Source: CAZLMW01 sp964560875
Lineage (GTDB): Bacteria > Myxococcota_A > UBA9042
Assembly (NCBI GenBank): GCA_964560875.1
Contig: CAZLMW010000015.1
Span: 24,236 to 88,235 of the forward strand
Direction of reading: 5' to 3'
Length of the DNA stretch: 64,000 nt
A program made the translations under genes and the position numbers. Below the pieces are notes generated by a model. It did no database searches. It saw nothing but the letters and a program-made list of their open reading frames with translations, and was not told where the DNA came from. Positions 29,346 through 38,123 of this stretch are shown piece after piece; position 1 is the stretch's first letter, and each line of letters begins with the position of its first letter.

Positions 29346-31901
29346 CTACGTCTCGATGACCGTGCTGACCTCGATCTGGTTCGCGACTGGGGTCCAGATG
29401 TCCGCGTCCACGTCATCGGTCTCGATGGACACGATCAGCGCGTACCGCGCGCCCTTCTCGCTGCGGTCGCGCCTCTTCTGCTCCTTCCACCAGCCCGTCA
29501 CAGGAAAGACTGCGACGGAGCCGCGCTCGGCGATGTCCGCCGCGAAACCGGTGAGTACGTCCGAATGGATGGAGCCCCGGTCCCTGGCTGTGGGGCCGAG
29601 GAACCAGCCGTCGTTGTGACCGCTCGCGGACGGCCGCTCGTCGTCCTCGTTCATGGCCGCCTTGTTCAATCGCTTCCGGAACCTTTCGGCCGACTCTGTC
29701 GCGCTCTTCACCTGGAAGCGTAGCCCGTGGGACTGGTAGCGATGCCGCGTCTGCCAGCCACGACGCCCGGGGTTCGGTTCGATGAAGTAGGACAGCGTCA
29801 CCCGGACCCTGACCTGCGCATCACCGAGCGCCAGTAGGGCATCTCGGGGCCATGGCAGGTCGTGGAAGTAGATCTCCCGCAGGCCGCCCTCGTCGAACGG
29901 CCGGATGGTGTCCTCGACGAGGAGTGTCACTGCGCTCGCCGCGCTGCGGAGCGCCCGTCCGAGGTCCGGCACACCGTAGCCGTAGCGCTGAACCAGCCGA
30001 CCTCGCGCCGTCCGGCCCCCAGCGTCGACAAGGTGCTGGCGCATGCGGGGCGTCCACTCGGCCGAGTGGACGACGAGCGCCCGCACCGTCTCCGGCCACG
30101 CAGTCGGGTACGCCGCGAGGATCCGGGCGCACATCCGCGCTCCGAGAGCGCCGGCGGCGCTGGTGGCCCAGGTCGACACGAATGCCTTTTCGTGCGGGCG
30201 GAAGTAGGTCGTCAAGAGGTTGAGGTCGTCACACGGGAAGTCGATGGCCCCCAGAGCGTCGTGAACGATGTTGCCGCCCTCGAACACCACGTCGGGCTTC
30301 AGCGGCCAAGTCTTCTGGAAGACCATCGAAGTGGTACTCCACGGAGAGAGCTCCCCGCGTTCGGCCAGCGGTGACCAGCCTTCCCAGTCGGACTCTTGGA
30401 TAACCACTTTGTTCGTGTAGGCCCCCACAGTGAGCGCGTTCCAAGCCTGCCCGGGGTCATGAATGGCTTCCAGATCGCTGCGGTTGAGATGCTCCGCGAC
30501 CAGGTCGAGCTCACCGACGTTACCGGCGCTGACCACGAACAGCCGCTGGTAGGCCGCATCGTCGTCGTCCAAATACTTCAGTCCGCTGTCGGACGGGTCG
30601 AAAGAACGACCTGCTGCGAGCGCGTCCACCGCCGCAGACCAGGAGGTCGGCTGGCCTCGGTCGCGCGCATCCGTCGAGGCGACGGCCATCGAGAACACCC
30701 GCGGGCGGTCCGGTGCCTCAATCTCGGGTCGACTCGCCGCCTCGGCCGTGATCGCACCGTACAAGTCGGGATCACTGGCACCGGCAGGCGGTAGGATCTT
30801 CACGGACTCAAGCTGATGAGCGAGCGTGACCGCTTCGTTCGAGTCGAGCACTGGTACCAGGTCGCCGAACAGCGCCAGTCCGGCCATCGCCGTACCGTGA
30901 CCGTTGTGATCGTGCGCGCCCCACGCTGGGTCCACTGTGTGACAGTCGGAGGCAGGGAGCGCGCCGCCCAAGAGCGGGTGCCCACGATTGACGCCGGTGT
31001 CCAAGACGCACACGGCTGGAGGGTTGCCACCCTGATGTCCGATTCGCCCAAGAAGCTCATCGACCCACGCTGCCTGGTCCGCTGGACGCTCGCTCATGAA
31101 GAATGAGGGGGTCTCCTTGGCCCGCTGCATCTCCGCGATGTCGCCAAGAACGTTGAGGGACAAGGCAAGGTCGGAGGCCGTACCACGTATCAAGGTCACG
31201 ATGCGATCTTCGAACACTAGGCGTCGATCGGCAACGCGTACACCGGTCTGATCGGCGAAGTCGTGGAGACGCCTGAGCTCGCTTCCGTCGGTGCGTCGGA
31301 GCCAGACCTCCCACCAGATCGGCTGGTCCGCTCTGGCAGGGTACGCCGACGCGTCGTCTGTCCAAAGCGCACGGAGCTCTGCCAGGCGGATACTCGCCAC
31401 CCGGTCGTACGCATTCGCGTGACGCGGCTTCGTTCTGCCTTCGGGGGGCTGGGACTCGTATTTCTCAAGCTGCGAGATGAAGTGCGTGATCTCGACATCG
31501 GGAACGAACACGGTTGCGTGCTGCACCGTGGTGTCGTTAACGCCCTCCGCCGTCGTCTCTCCGCGAGCCGACACAACCTCGATGTGCTTGCGTGGGTCCT
31601 TCTTTCGGCGCTTCTCGAGGCTGGTCAGGGCCAAGTCGAGGCCGGGGAACGACTCGAACTCAAGGTAGATGCCTGGGGTATTCCCCTCGACGTCGATCTC
31701 CGTTGCGTTCACCCGTGCCCTTGCAACATCACGAGCACCCTCGATGGATCGGCGAAGGCGCTGACCATGTGCGGCCCGACCTGCGGCCGGCTCGACGGGC
31801 TTTCGCCCACCACCACCGCCCGGGTGACGGGTGTAGGGCTGCCTTGTTCGCCACGGCGCAGTGGGAACTCGGAGGTGCTTTCTGTCTCGACTGTGCGGCA
31901 C
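29346..31901 (-). CDS. S8 subtilisin-like peptidase of an ATPase/protease pair
   Basis: 851 aa. The N-terminus (HLRVPTAPWRTRQPYTRHPG followed by GGGGRKP and RAAHGQRLRRSIE) is typical of large cytosolic subtilases paired with AAA ATPases, which supports the start. There is no signal peptide. The catalytic triad is complete: Asp301 in VCVLDTGVNRGHP, His335 in HDHNGHGTAMAG, and Ser581 in WATSAAGALGA, with the oxyanion Asn461 in VVSAGNVG. A C-terminal beta-rich domain follows. It starts 30 bp after the AAA gene. Such pairs are reported as anti-phage modules (I recall the names IteA/IteS, not verified). The likely role is NTP-regulated proteolysis on infection. Confidence 0.88.
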   Translation of the reverse strand: MPHSRDRKHLRVPTAPWRTRQPYTRHPGGGGGRKPVEPAAGRAAHGQRLRRSIEGARDVARARVNATEIDVEGNTPGIYLEFESFPGLDLALTSLEKRRKKDPRKHIEVVSARGETTAEGVNDTTVQHATVFVPDVEITHFISQLEKYESQPPEGRTKPRHANAYDRVASIRLAELRALWTDDASAYPARADQPIWWEVWLRRTDGSELRRLHDFADQTGVRVADRRLVFEDRIVTLIRGTASDLALSLNVLGDIAEMQRAKETPSFFMSERPADQAAWVDELLGRIGHQGGNPPAVCVLDTGVNRGHPLLGGALPASDCHTVDPAWGAHDHNGHGTAMAGLALFGDLVPVLDSNEAVTLAHQLESVKILPPAGASDPDLYGAITAEAASRPEIEAPDRPRVFSMAVASTDARDRGQPTSWSAAVDALAAGRSFDPSDSGLKYLDDDDAAYQRLFVVSAGNVGELDLVAEHLNRSDLEAIHDPGQAWNALTVGAYTNKVVIQESDWEGWSPLAERGELSPWSTTSMVFQKTWPLKPDVVFEGGNIVHDALGAIDFPCDDLNLLTTYFRPHEKAFVSTWATSAAGALGARMCARILAAYPTAWPETVRALVVHSAEWTPRMRQHLVDAGGRTARGRLVQRYGYGVPDLGRALRSAASAVTLLVEDTIRPFDEGGLREIYFHDLPWPRDALLALGDAQVRVRVTLSYFIEPNPGRRGWQTRHRYQSHGLRFQVKSATESAERFRKRLNKAAMNEDDERPSASGHNDGWFLGPTARDRGSIHSDVLTGFAADIAERGSVAVFPVTGWWKEQKRRDRSEKGARYALIVSIETDDVDADIWTPVANQIEVSTVIET

Positions 31902-31931
31902 GCGACTTCTCCAAGCTGGAATACAGCCGTT

Positions 31932-32918
31932 CTACCGCTGCATCCCTCGTCGCTCCGATAGCGCGCAGACGAGGCCGCGTGTGTCGATCACCATCCGATC
32001 GTCGAGCAGCGCGTCCTTGGCAGCCTGCTCGCAGGCGCGTGTCAGATCGGCATGGCTCAGGCCTTCGCTGGCCGACGTGGCCTCGGACCACTCCACGTGG
32101 CCGGTGTCGAGTAGCGCGAGGCGGTCCTGCATCACGAGGGTGGCGATCTCCGACGTCGGCAGAGCGTACTCGAACACCGCGTCGAAACGTCTGAAGAGGG
32201 CCTCGTCGAGCAGACCAACGTGGTTGGTGGCGCCAACAAGCAAGCTCTCGGATGCATCCTGCTCAATGAACTGCAGAAATGAGTTGAGCACGCGCCGGAT
32301 CTCGCCCACGTCGTTGCCACCGCCTCGCTGGCTGCCGAGCGCGTCGAACTCGTCGAACAGGTAGACGCCGCGAGTCTCGGCGATGGCGTCGAAAACGACC
32401 CGGAGTTTTGCAGCCGTCTCGCCGAGGAACCGGGTTATTAGTCCGTGGAGCTGAATCGTGAACAGTGGCAGCCCGAGTTCCCCGGCGAGTGCCGACGCCG
32501 TCATCGTCTTGCCCGTCCCCGGCGGACCGATGAGCAACAGCTTGCGCTGGGGATCGAACCCGTGGCTACGGAGGTGCCGGCGACGCCGCTGCTCGCGTAT
32601 GACGCGGTGCAGACGCTGTTCGAGGTCTTGGGCAAGAGCCATGTCGGCAAGTCGGGTCTTCGGATAAGCAACCGTCAGCAACCCAGCCAGCTCACCGCGA
32701 GGCTGGGCGATTGGGACCGGATGAGACGTGCGGCCTGCCTCGGCCTTGGCAGTTCGCGCCTTGGCCTGGTCGACCAGATCGCGGAGTTCTTGGGCCATCC
32801 GACCGTGGCCTGACCGCGCGGCCCGTGCGGCGACCTGCAGCGCCACGGCGTAGAACCGCGCGTCATCGCCATCGGCATGACTGCGGATCAGCGCCTTCAG
32901 TTGCTCTGCCTTGGCCAT
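31932..32918 (-). CDS. AAA+ ATPase partner of the S8 peptidase
   Basis: 328 aa from the ATG at 32918. An N-terminal helical region (residues 1-95) precedes a single AAA+ domain of the Cdc48/FtsH-like central type. It has Walker A GPPGTGKT at 131-138, Walker B YLFDEFDALG at about 187-196, sensor 1 LLVGATNH and an arginine-finger region ALFRRFDAVFEY. It precedes the subtilase on the same strand and probably controls or feeds it, as in other ATPase/protease conflict pairs. The 210-bp region upstream separates it from a divergent gene at 33128. Confidence 0.92.
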   Translation of the reverse strand: MAKAEQLKALIRSHADGDDARFYAVALQVAARAARSGHGRMAQELRDLVDQAKARTAKAEAGRTSHPVPIAQPRGELAGLLTVAYPKTRLADMALAQDLEQRLHRVIREQRRRRHLRSHGFDPQRKLLLIGPPGTGKTMTASALAGELGLPLFTIQLHGLITRFLGETAAKLRVVFDAIAETRGVYLFDEFDALGSQRGGGNDVGEIRRVLNSFLQFIEQDASESLLVGATNHVGLLDEALFRRFDAVFEYALPTSEIATLVMQDRLALLDTGHVEWSEATSASEGLSHADLTRACEQAAKDALLDDRMVIDTRGLVCALSERRGMQR

Positions 32919-33127
32919 CGAGGTCCTTCGGGGCGTCATCTCTCGCTGTGGCCACCGTGAGTCCGCGCCTTCCCGCCATCCTGACATGGCGGAGATCCCG
33001 CGTCACGAGACGTCCTCTCCCAGGCCGGGGCTCGGGGCCGCCGGGGCAGTAGCTTGGAGTCGATGAGATCCGCGCTGGTTCTTCACGTTCCGATGGACAT
33101 GAAGAGACCCAAGTAGTACGCCGGGGT

Positions 33128-33811
33128 ATGCCCATCAAAACGAGTACTGGCCCGGAGTGGCGGGCCTTCATCAACTGGCACACCGAAGCCGTCCTACTCC
33201 GCGCGGTTAGTACCGACCGGCACCCATACCTGTCTCACAACGGCTGGTTCGTCATCCTGTCGGCGACCGTCCCAGAAGACACCCATATCGCGCCCGAAGA
33301 GTCGCTTGAGATCGTCTACATCGGCGACGCATTCGCAGTTTCACTGAGGGAGAAGCTGTCGCGACCTGGCTCTCTGCGAACGCGGATCGAAGCTGCCACT
33401 CCGCGCGGCAAGCGCCTCATCGTATTGCTGGGTCGAGCAACCAATCGCAGTCGCAAACGACGCACCACCGACTACCTCGACGGCGTCCTGCGTGCGTTGC
33501 GCAAGCGCCACAAGCCTCTCGTCACCGATGCTCGGTCGAACGGGCCGTACCGCGGCAAGACGGTGTCGGTCGTCAACGAAGGCGATTTCTTCCCGCTGAA
33601 ACCGAAAGTGCTGTTGCGCCCTGATGCTTCCGAGTCGGCCCGTTCTGATACGCAGGGGGCGGCCGTGGCAACTGAGAATGACGAACTCGCGACGTCGCGA
33701 CGCACTGTGGTTCGCCGCAAGAACTCGGGCCGGATTCGTGAGTCGGGCGGTGCGGCTGCGAATCGACAGCCGTCCGGCGCTTCAGTCTCGGGCGGAACGG
33801 ACTACGCCTGA
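33128..33811 (+). CDS. unknown protein with a GIY-YIG-like N-terminal segment
   Basis: 227 aa. The N-terminal half contains GWFVILSATV, about 18 residues and then LEIVYIGDAFAVSLREKL. That resembles the two strands and Arg helix of GIY-YIG domains, though the match is weak and the catalytic Glu is not obvious. A basic stretch (RATNRSRKRRTTDYLDG) and a strand-rich segment follow. The last 60 residues are a disordered, Arg/Ser-rich tail. It is divergent from the AAA/subtilase pair and its stop overlaps that of the SspB-like gene. A role in the same defence island is possible. Function unknown. Confidence 0.55.
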   Translation: MPIKTSTGPEWRAFINWHTEAVLLRAVSTDRHPYLSHNGWFVILSATVPEDTHIAPEESLEIVYIGDAFAVSLREKLSRPGSLRTRIEAATPRGKRLIVLLGRATNRSRKRRTTDYLDGVLRALRKRHKPLVTDARSNGPYRGKTVSVVNEGDFFPLKPKVLLRPDASESARSDTQGAAVATENDELATSRRTVVRRKNSGRIRESGGAAANRQPSGASVSGGTDYA

Positions 33812-35298
33812 TTCGCCGGTTCTTCGGCGCGCGGCAACATGAACTCCATCTGCAGGACGTGCCGTTTGCCAGGCTCGATCTCGGGGCTGACGGGCTGGCG
33901 CAGGACCAACACGATTCTTCCGTCTTCGCTCCTGCCAAGCGCGACCCCTGCGTCCGGCAGCCCTTCGCCTTCAGCAGGGCGTTCAAGGCCCTCGCGTTCG
34001 GCCACCTCGCCCGTCTCGTGGAGTTCTACGGCGGCGTCGAGGGCCTTGCGAATGCCAGCTGGGTAGTCGTCCGGCCACGCTTGTACGTGCAGCCCACCCT
34101 CGTTGGTCGCGACCGCGAAGATCGACCGCCACGGCAACCGGACGCGCTGAATCCTGCCGGTGTGATCGGGCATGTTGGTCTCGACGAACAGGCCTGTGAT
34201 CTTCGCATCCGCCTTGAGACCCGGTAGCCGCAGTGGCACCGCGATGATCGGCACCTCGCCCCATTCACCCGGCAGCTGCACGCGGTCGGCGCGGCGGTCG
34301 GCGATGATGACTGCTCCACCCAGCGCCTGGCAGGCCTCGATGGCGACGCGTTTGTCGACCTCGGGCGGCGGCGATAGGAAAACGGGGTTCAAATCGGCCG
34401 TCGCCTTCACCATGCGGTAGTTGAATGGCACGCCCCGAAACGGTCGCAGCGCCTCGTAGGCTGGGAACTTGCCGAAGACGGCGTGGAAGCCCGCGTCGGG
34501 GAAGTCGGCGGGCCAGAACCAGCCGCTGCCGTCTCGCACATCCTGCATCGCGAGCAGGGCGCCCCACGGCACGCGGAATCGCCGCTTCATCTGCCCGGGC
34601 GGTTGGAGGGTCCAACGCACGTCGATCCCGGTGACCTGGAGATCGCCAAACGGCGCGGTTCGCTGCAGCGGACACTGGGTAACGGGACCGGCGATCGGCC
34701 AATCCAATCGCGCTCCTGCGGCGGTGTGATCGATCATCAAGACGGTGTTGGCGCCGTCTCGATCGAGCAGCCACCGCAGCGCGGCGCGCTTGTCGGCCTG
34801 GCAGCGATCCGGGTCGATGGTGGAGGGATCGTCGGGCACCTGGAATCGCCACTGCACACCGCCGCCGGGTTGCTTGGTCGAACGCCCCTCGAACAGGGCG
34901 TTGAGCATGGCCTCGAGGTTCTCAGCCCCGCCCTTGCTGTCGCTGAGCCAGGTTGGCAGGTCGGTGCGGCGGATCCCGCGGGCTCGTTGGCCGCCCTCTG
35001 TCGCGCCGATGACGGCCAACAGCGACTTGTAGGGCACACGTGCTTCGCGTCGTTGGCGGTCGGCGCCGTAGACGTAGCTGAAGTTGTCGTTGTCGGTGCG
35101 GTCCGCTTTCAACTCGGTCGCGAAGGCCCATCGCAGCACGACCGGCCGTCCGCGACACATATCGGGCAGCCCTTCGACGCCATCGTGATCGGGGTCGATG
35201 ACGGCGACGGCGGGCCCAAGACGCAGCCCCGCGACGAGCAGGTGTTGCAGACCTCCCGCGGCCGCGACCTTGTCAGCGAGGGTTTTCGGCGTTGCCAT
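33802..35298 (-). CDS. protein with three tandem SspB-like (ClpXP adaptor-type) modules
   Basis: 498 aa from the ATG at 35298 (GGAG six bases upstream). Three diverged copies of one module are visible, each with a helical start, a hydrophobic strand and then an SspB signature. In the first, LQHLLVAGLRLGPAVAVIDP leads to RVPYKSLLAVIG (87-98). In the second, KRAALRWLLDRDGANTVLMI leads to FRVPWGALLAMQD and WPADFP (241-267). In the third, DKRVAIEACQALGGAVIIAD leads to RLPWRSIFAVAT and WPDDYP (387-413). The V/L-P-W-x-A/S-hydrophobic-A-V plus WPxDxP pattern is characteristic of delta-proteobacterial SspB, which delivers substrates to ClpXP. Single SspB is about 120-170 aa. A C-terminal acidic/Pro tail could dock ClpX. 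The role in substrate delivery is inferred. Confidence 0.72.
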   Translation of the reverse strand: MATPKTLADKVAAAGGLQHLLVAGLRLGPAVAVIDPDHDGVEGLPDMCRGRPVVLRWAFATELKADRTDNDNFSYVYGADRQRREARVPYKSLLAVIGATEGGQRARGIRRTDLPTWLSDSKGGAENLEAMLNALFEGRSTKQPGGGVQWRFQVPDDPSTIDPDRCQADKRAALRWLLDRDGANTVLMIDHTAAGARLDWPIAGPVTQCPLQRTAPFGDLQVTGIDVRWTLQPPGQMKRRFRVPWGALLAMQDVRDGSGWFWPADFPDAGFHAVFGKFPAYEALRPFRGVPFNYRMVKATADLNPVFLSPPPEVDKRVAIEACQALGGAVIIADRRADRVQLPGEWGEVPIIAVPLRLPGLKADAKITGLFVETNMPDHTGRIQRVRLPWRSIFAVATNEGGLHVQAWPDDYPAGIRKALDAAVELHETGEVAEREGLERPAEGEGLPDAGVALGRSEDGRIVLVLRQPVSPEIEPGKRHVLQMEFMLPRAEEPANQA

Positions 35299-35748
35299 GG
35301 TCATCTCCGGTTGGTCCGCGATCGCCACGGCCGTCTACCAGCGCTGCGCACGCTTGCAACCCTTCGTGGCCCTCCCGCGATACCGTACACAAACACGGCT
35401 CGTTGCGGCCGCGCAAATCCAATGTGCCTTGCCCCAGTCACGAGGTGGTAGGCGTTGTTCGATCAGCGATCCACCAGGGCTTGCGAGCCTGGGGCCACTC
35501 GCGAACTACGAGCAGGCTCAACGCGCTCGGCTGTGGGCGTATGCCCTCGCGCAGCAAGTGGAGGTAGTCACGGCACGCCAGCGTACGGTTCTTCTTCCTG
35601 CCGTCCAACGGAACCAACGTCGAGCGCGGCGCGGCACCTGCGGGAGTCCAAGATGGTAAAATAAGGTAGTTTATGGCAGTAGGTCTCTCCTCAGATACTG
35701 GCACTACATGGCACTATATGGAGTGAGAGCCCCCGTTTGGAGTCCCTG
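35299..35748. other. 450-bp intergenic region with AT-rich promoter area
   Basis: The first 350 bp hold no convincing gene. From about 35650 the sequence becomes AT-rich (atggtaaaataaggtagttt) and carries three TGGCA(C/G)TA elements just ahead of the HTH/zinc-ribbon gene, so the end of the gap is probably its control region. Confidence 0.5.
35674..35716 (+). repeat. three TGGCA(C/G)TA iterons upstream of the HTH gene
   Basis: TGGCAGTA starts at 35674, and TGGCACTA starts at 35699 and again at 35709. The last two are exactly 10 bp apart (one helical turn) and the first is 25 bp before the second. The arrangement fits cooperative binding of a small HTH protein, possibly the product of the next gene. 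Confidence 0.5.
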
Positions 35749-36108
35749 ATGCCTCGCCGCCTTCCGAAAACAACGATTCGCCGCATTCGTGACCTGCGTG
35801 AGAAGGGGTGGCGCACCGGGCAGATCGCTGAAGAGCTGCGCGTTCACCGCAAGACGGTCGCGAAATACGTCAAGCCGATCGATGACGCTGCCGAAACTGA
35901 GGGCCAATACGAAGGCCTCCTGTCGCCCGCTGAATTGGAGAGTCTCAAGACCTTGGTGGGCTTGGTGCGGTGGTTCACGTGCACATGTGGCGAGCAGGTC
36001 CCGTTGCTCACCAATTGCGCGGCGTCTCTGTGCACGAACTGCGATCGCGTCCTGATTCACGCACGTCACCGCACCCAGATGAAGGAACAGTTGGCGAGGC
36101 CGAACTGA
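35749..36108 (+). CDS. HTH (resolvase-type) plus zinc-ribbon regulator
   Basis: 119 aa from the ATG at 35749. The N-terminus is a Hin/resolvase-type helix-turn-helix (TTIRRIRDLREKGWRTGQIA, then ELRVHRKTVAKYVKPI). The second half contains a zinc ribbon (WFTCTCGEQVPLLTNCAASL, then CTNCDRV). It is probably a small DNA-binding regulator or the DNA-recognition partner of a mobile element. Its last codons (QMKEQLARPN) lie within the left copy of the 88-bp direct repeat, and a similar tail sequence recurs at 38071. Confidence 0.78.
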   Translation: MPRRLPKTTIRRIRDLREKGWRTGQIAEELRVHRKTVAKYVKPIDDAAETEGQYEGLLSPAELESLKTLVGLVRWFTCTCGEQVPLLTNCAASLCTNCDRVLIHARHRTQMKEQLARPN

Positions 36109-36164
36109 GTTCGCCCACGTTGGGGTAGCCTCAACTCGTCGTCACTTGGGGCCGGGGTCTACGC
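36077..36164 (+). repeat. left copy of an 88-bp direct repeat
   Basis: This covers the end of the HTH/zinc-ribbon gene, the short intergenic sequence and what would be the end of an XRE gene on the other strand. It matches 38071-38159 with about seven differences. Both copies contain cgcccacgttggggtagc and tcgtcgtcacttggggccgg. The repeats bracket the ATPase gene. Confidence 0.9.
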
Positions 36165-36212
36165 GCCCATCGTGTCGCAGGTGGGAGAAACCGTCCTGAT
36201 GTGCAGGGGACG

Positions 36213-36241
36213 TTGACATTAGGAAACCCGAGTTATCTAAT
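36213..36241 (+). promoter_or_regulatory. near-perfect sigma-70 promoter for the ATPase gene, giving a leaderless transcript
   Basis: TTGACA at 36213-36218 and TCTAAT at 36236-36241 are separated by exactly 17 bp, so 11 of 12 consensus bases match. A start 7 bases after the -10 box falls on the A of the ATG at 36248. No ribosome-binding site is present, so translation is probably leaderless. Confidence 0.8.
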
Positions 36242-36247
36242 CGTGAT

Positions 36248-37810
36248 ATGGCTCTGAACCATCTAACAGGATGGAGTTTTTACGGGCGATCCAAGGAGCT
36301 TCGCGACGTCAACCAGATCTTGTCGCGGGGTACGTGGTTCTTCTGTTCGATCACCGGCAGGCGGCGCATCGGCAAGACGCGCCTGATCCAAGAGGCGCTC
36401 GCGCGACGTCCCGAGCGCCACTTCTACATGCAGGTTCCCGACAGCGACGAGCGGGGCGTCGTCGAGTCGTTCCAGGAGGCGCTGGAGGACCACCGCGTCG
36501 ACGTCGATATCGCTCATCGCTTCCGCACGTTCTCCGACATGGCCAACGCCATCGGGCAGCTCTGTCGCGCGGGCTTCATCGTCATCATCGACGAGTTCCA
36601 GTACTTCCATCGCGACGCGCTCGCTCCCTTCACATCGCACCTGCAACGACAGGTCGACCAACTGCGCGACACCACGGTCGGCGGCCTCTTCGTGCTGGGC
36701 TCGATCCACACCGAGATGAGCGCGCTGCTCGACGGTCGCCACTCGCCGCTGTTCAATCGCGTCACCGACACGATCGCGGTCGGCCACTGGGACTTCGAGA
36801 CGCTCTTCGAGATGTTCGCGGCGCACGGCATCTCGGACCCCCGCCAGCAGCTGTTCCTGTGGACGCTCTTCGAAGGAGTCCCCAAGTTCTACCGCGACTG
36901 CTTCGACCAGGGCGTGTTGGTTGCCGAAGAAGACCACCGCCCAGACACGCTGCGCCGGCTGTTCTTCGAGGGCCCGAGCCCCCTAAAGGACGAGGCCGCC
37001 AACTGGTTCCTCGCAGAGCTGCGAGGGAGCTACGAGAGCCTGCTCCGGTTGGTCGCCAAACACGGGCCGTGCCCTCTGGGCGTGTTGCGCGCCGAGTACG
37101 CCCGAGCCGGCTCGGGCGACGAACGCAAGCTGAGCGCGTACCTTGCCATCCTGACGCAGCGCTACGAAATGGTCGCCAAGCTGCAGCCGATCTTCGAGGT
37201 GCAGGGTGGCCGCAAGGCCCGATATGTGCTGCGCGACAACTTCCTCGCGGCCTGGCTCAAGGCGGTCGGGCGCAACGTTCGCGCCGCCCGGATTCAGCCG
37301 CTGCAGGCGCCGTTGGATCGCTGCTCCGAGCTGCTCATGGAGCACGAGGGCTGGACGTTCGAGCGTGCGGTTCGTCAGCTCACGGTCGAATGTAGCCGCA
37401 AGGGTGTTGGAGACTTCCAGCTTACCGAGATGGTTCGCGGCTACTGGAACAAGACCCGTGTGGGCGCTGGCGTAGAGTTGGACCTCGTCGCCGTGGACGG
37501 CGGCAGGCAGATCGTGCGCTTCGGCTCGTGCAAGCGATCCCAGACCGGCTTTCGGCGTGGCGGACTCGACAAGTTCCAGGCGCACATCGATCGATTCCTC
37601 CGCACCAAGACCGGTCAGCCGTTGCGCGACTGGAGGGTCGAGCGTGCACTCTACTGCACCGTGTTCGAGCCGGAGATGCGGCGAGAGCTCGCGGCCAAGG
37701 CGTATGTATGCATCGACCTGAACGACTTCAAGGGCTGGCTGAGCAACCGTCGCGAGGGCGGTGGAAGACAAAGGGATCTGTTCGCGGCTGTCGAGGAACC
37801 GTCGGCATGA
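36248..37810 (+). CDS. archaeal-type ATPase with DUF234/PD-(D/E)XK-like C-terminus
   Basis: 520 aa. The N-terminal NTPase of the ATPase_2 (MNS-like STAND) type has GRRRIGKTRLIQEAL as Walker A (about residues 36-50) and FIVIIDEFQYF as Walker B (about 108-118). A winged-helix region follows (LLRLVAKHGPCPLGVLRAEY). The C-terminal domain resembles DUF234, a nuclease-like fold: TFERAVRQL, then GAGVELDLVAVDGGRQIVRF and FGSCKRS give the E, D and K positions expected. Such proteins are common in archaea and on mobile DNA, and some are suspected of DNA cutting or immunity. It is bracketed by an 88-bp direct repeat and driven by its own strong promoter. Confidence 0.85.
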   Translation: MALNHLTGWSFYGRSKELRDVNQILSRGTWFFCSITGRRRIGKTRLIQEALARRPERHFYMQVPDSDERGVVESFQEALEDHRVDVDIAHRFRTFSDMANAIGQLCRAGFIVIIDEFQYFHRDALAPFTSHLQRQVDQLRDTTVGGLFVLGSIHTEMSALLDGRHSPLFNRVTDTIAVGHWDFETLFEMFAAHGISDPRQQLFLWTLFEGVPKFYRDCFDQGVLVAEEDHRPDTLRRLFFEGPSPLKDEAANWFLAELRGSYESLLRLVAKHGPCPLGVLRAEYARAGSGDERKLSAYLAILTQRYEMVAKLQPIFEVQGGRKARYVLRDNFLAAWLKAVGRNVRAARIQPLQAPLDRCSELLMEHEGWTFERAVRQLTVECSRKGVGDFQLTEMVRGYWNKTRVGAGVELDLVAVDGGRQIVRFGSCKRSQTGFRRGGLDKFQAHIDRFLRTKTGQPLRDWRVERALYCTVFEPEMRRELAAKAYVCIDLNDFKGWLSNRREGGGRQRDLFAAVEEPSA

Positions 37811-37841
37811 ACGTGGCCAAGCACCTGCTCGGGAGTCGCTC

Positions 37842-38123
37842 GTGACCGTCGAGCCCGACCTGGACGAGTTGCCCGCGGCGACCGGCGACGACATCCGTTT
37901 CGAGCGCCTCCCTGACTGGCAGAGCGCGGCGTCGGTGTTACCCATCTATCCGCTCTGTCGGTCTCTGTTTTCACAGTCGCCCGCCAACACGGGACGTCCG
38001 TCGCTGCAGCAAGAGATCCCGTTGTTGAGCGAGAAGATCCGGCGTGGCGCTCGACAAGTATGGGGTACCAAGATGAAGGAACAGTTGGCGAGGCCGAAAC
38101 TGTGCTCGCCCACGTTGGGGTAG
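37842..38123 (+). pseudogene. truncated gene fragment joined to a duplicated HTH-gene tail
   Basis: 93 aa from a GTG at 37842, 31 bp after the ATPase gene. The first part (VEPDLDELPAATGDDIRFER) looks like the beginning of an operon partner gene. The final residues (KMKEQLARPKLCSPTLG) run into the right copy of the 88-bp repeat, which is the duplicated end of the HTH/zinc-ribbon gene. The original gene therefore seems to have been cut by the event that created the repeat. Confidence 0.55.

Noticed and set aside
34483..35451. Plus-strand open frame antisense to the SspB-like gene
   Set aside because: The SspB signatures lie in the minus-strand frame; the antisense product is low-complexity.
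37842..38123. Intact downstream partner gene of the DUF234 ATPase
   Set aside because: Its end runs into the duplicated HTH-gene tail, so it is better read as a truncated fragment.
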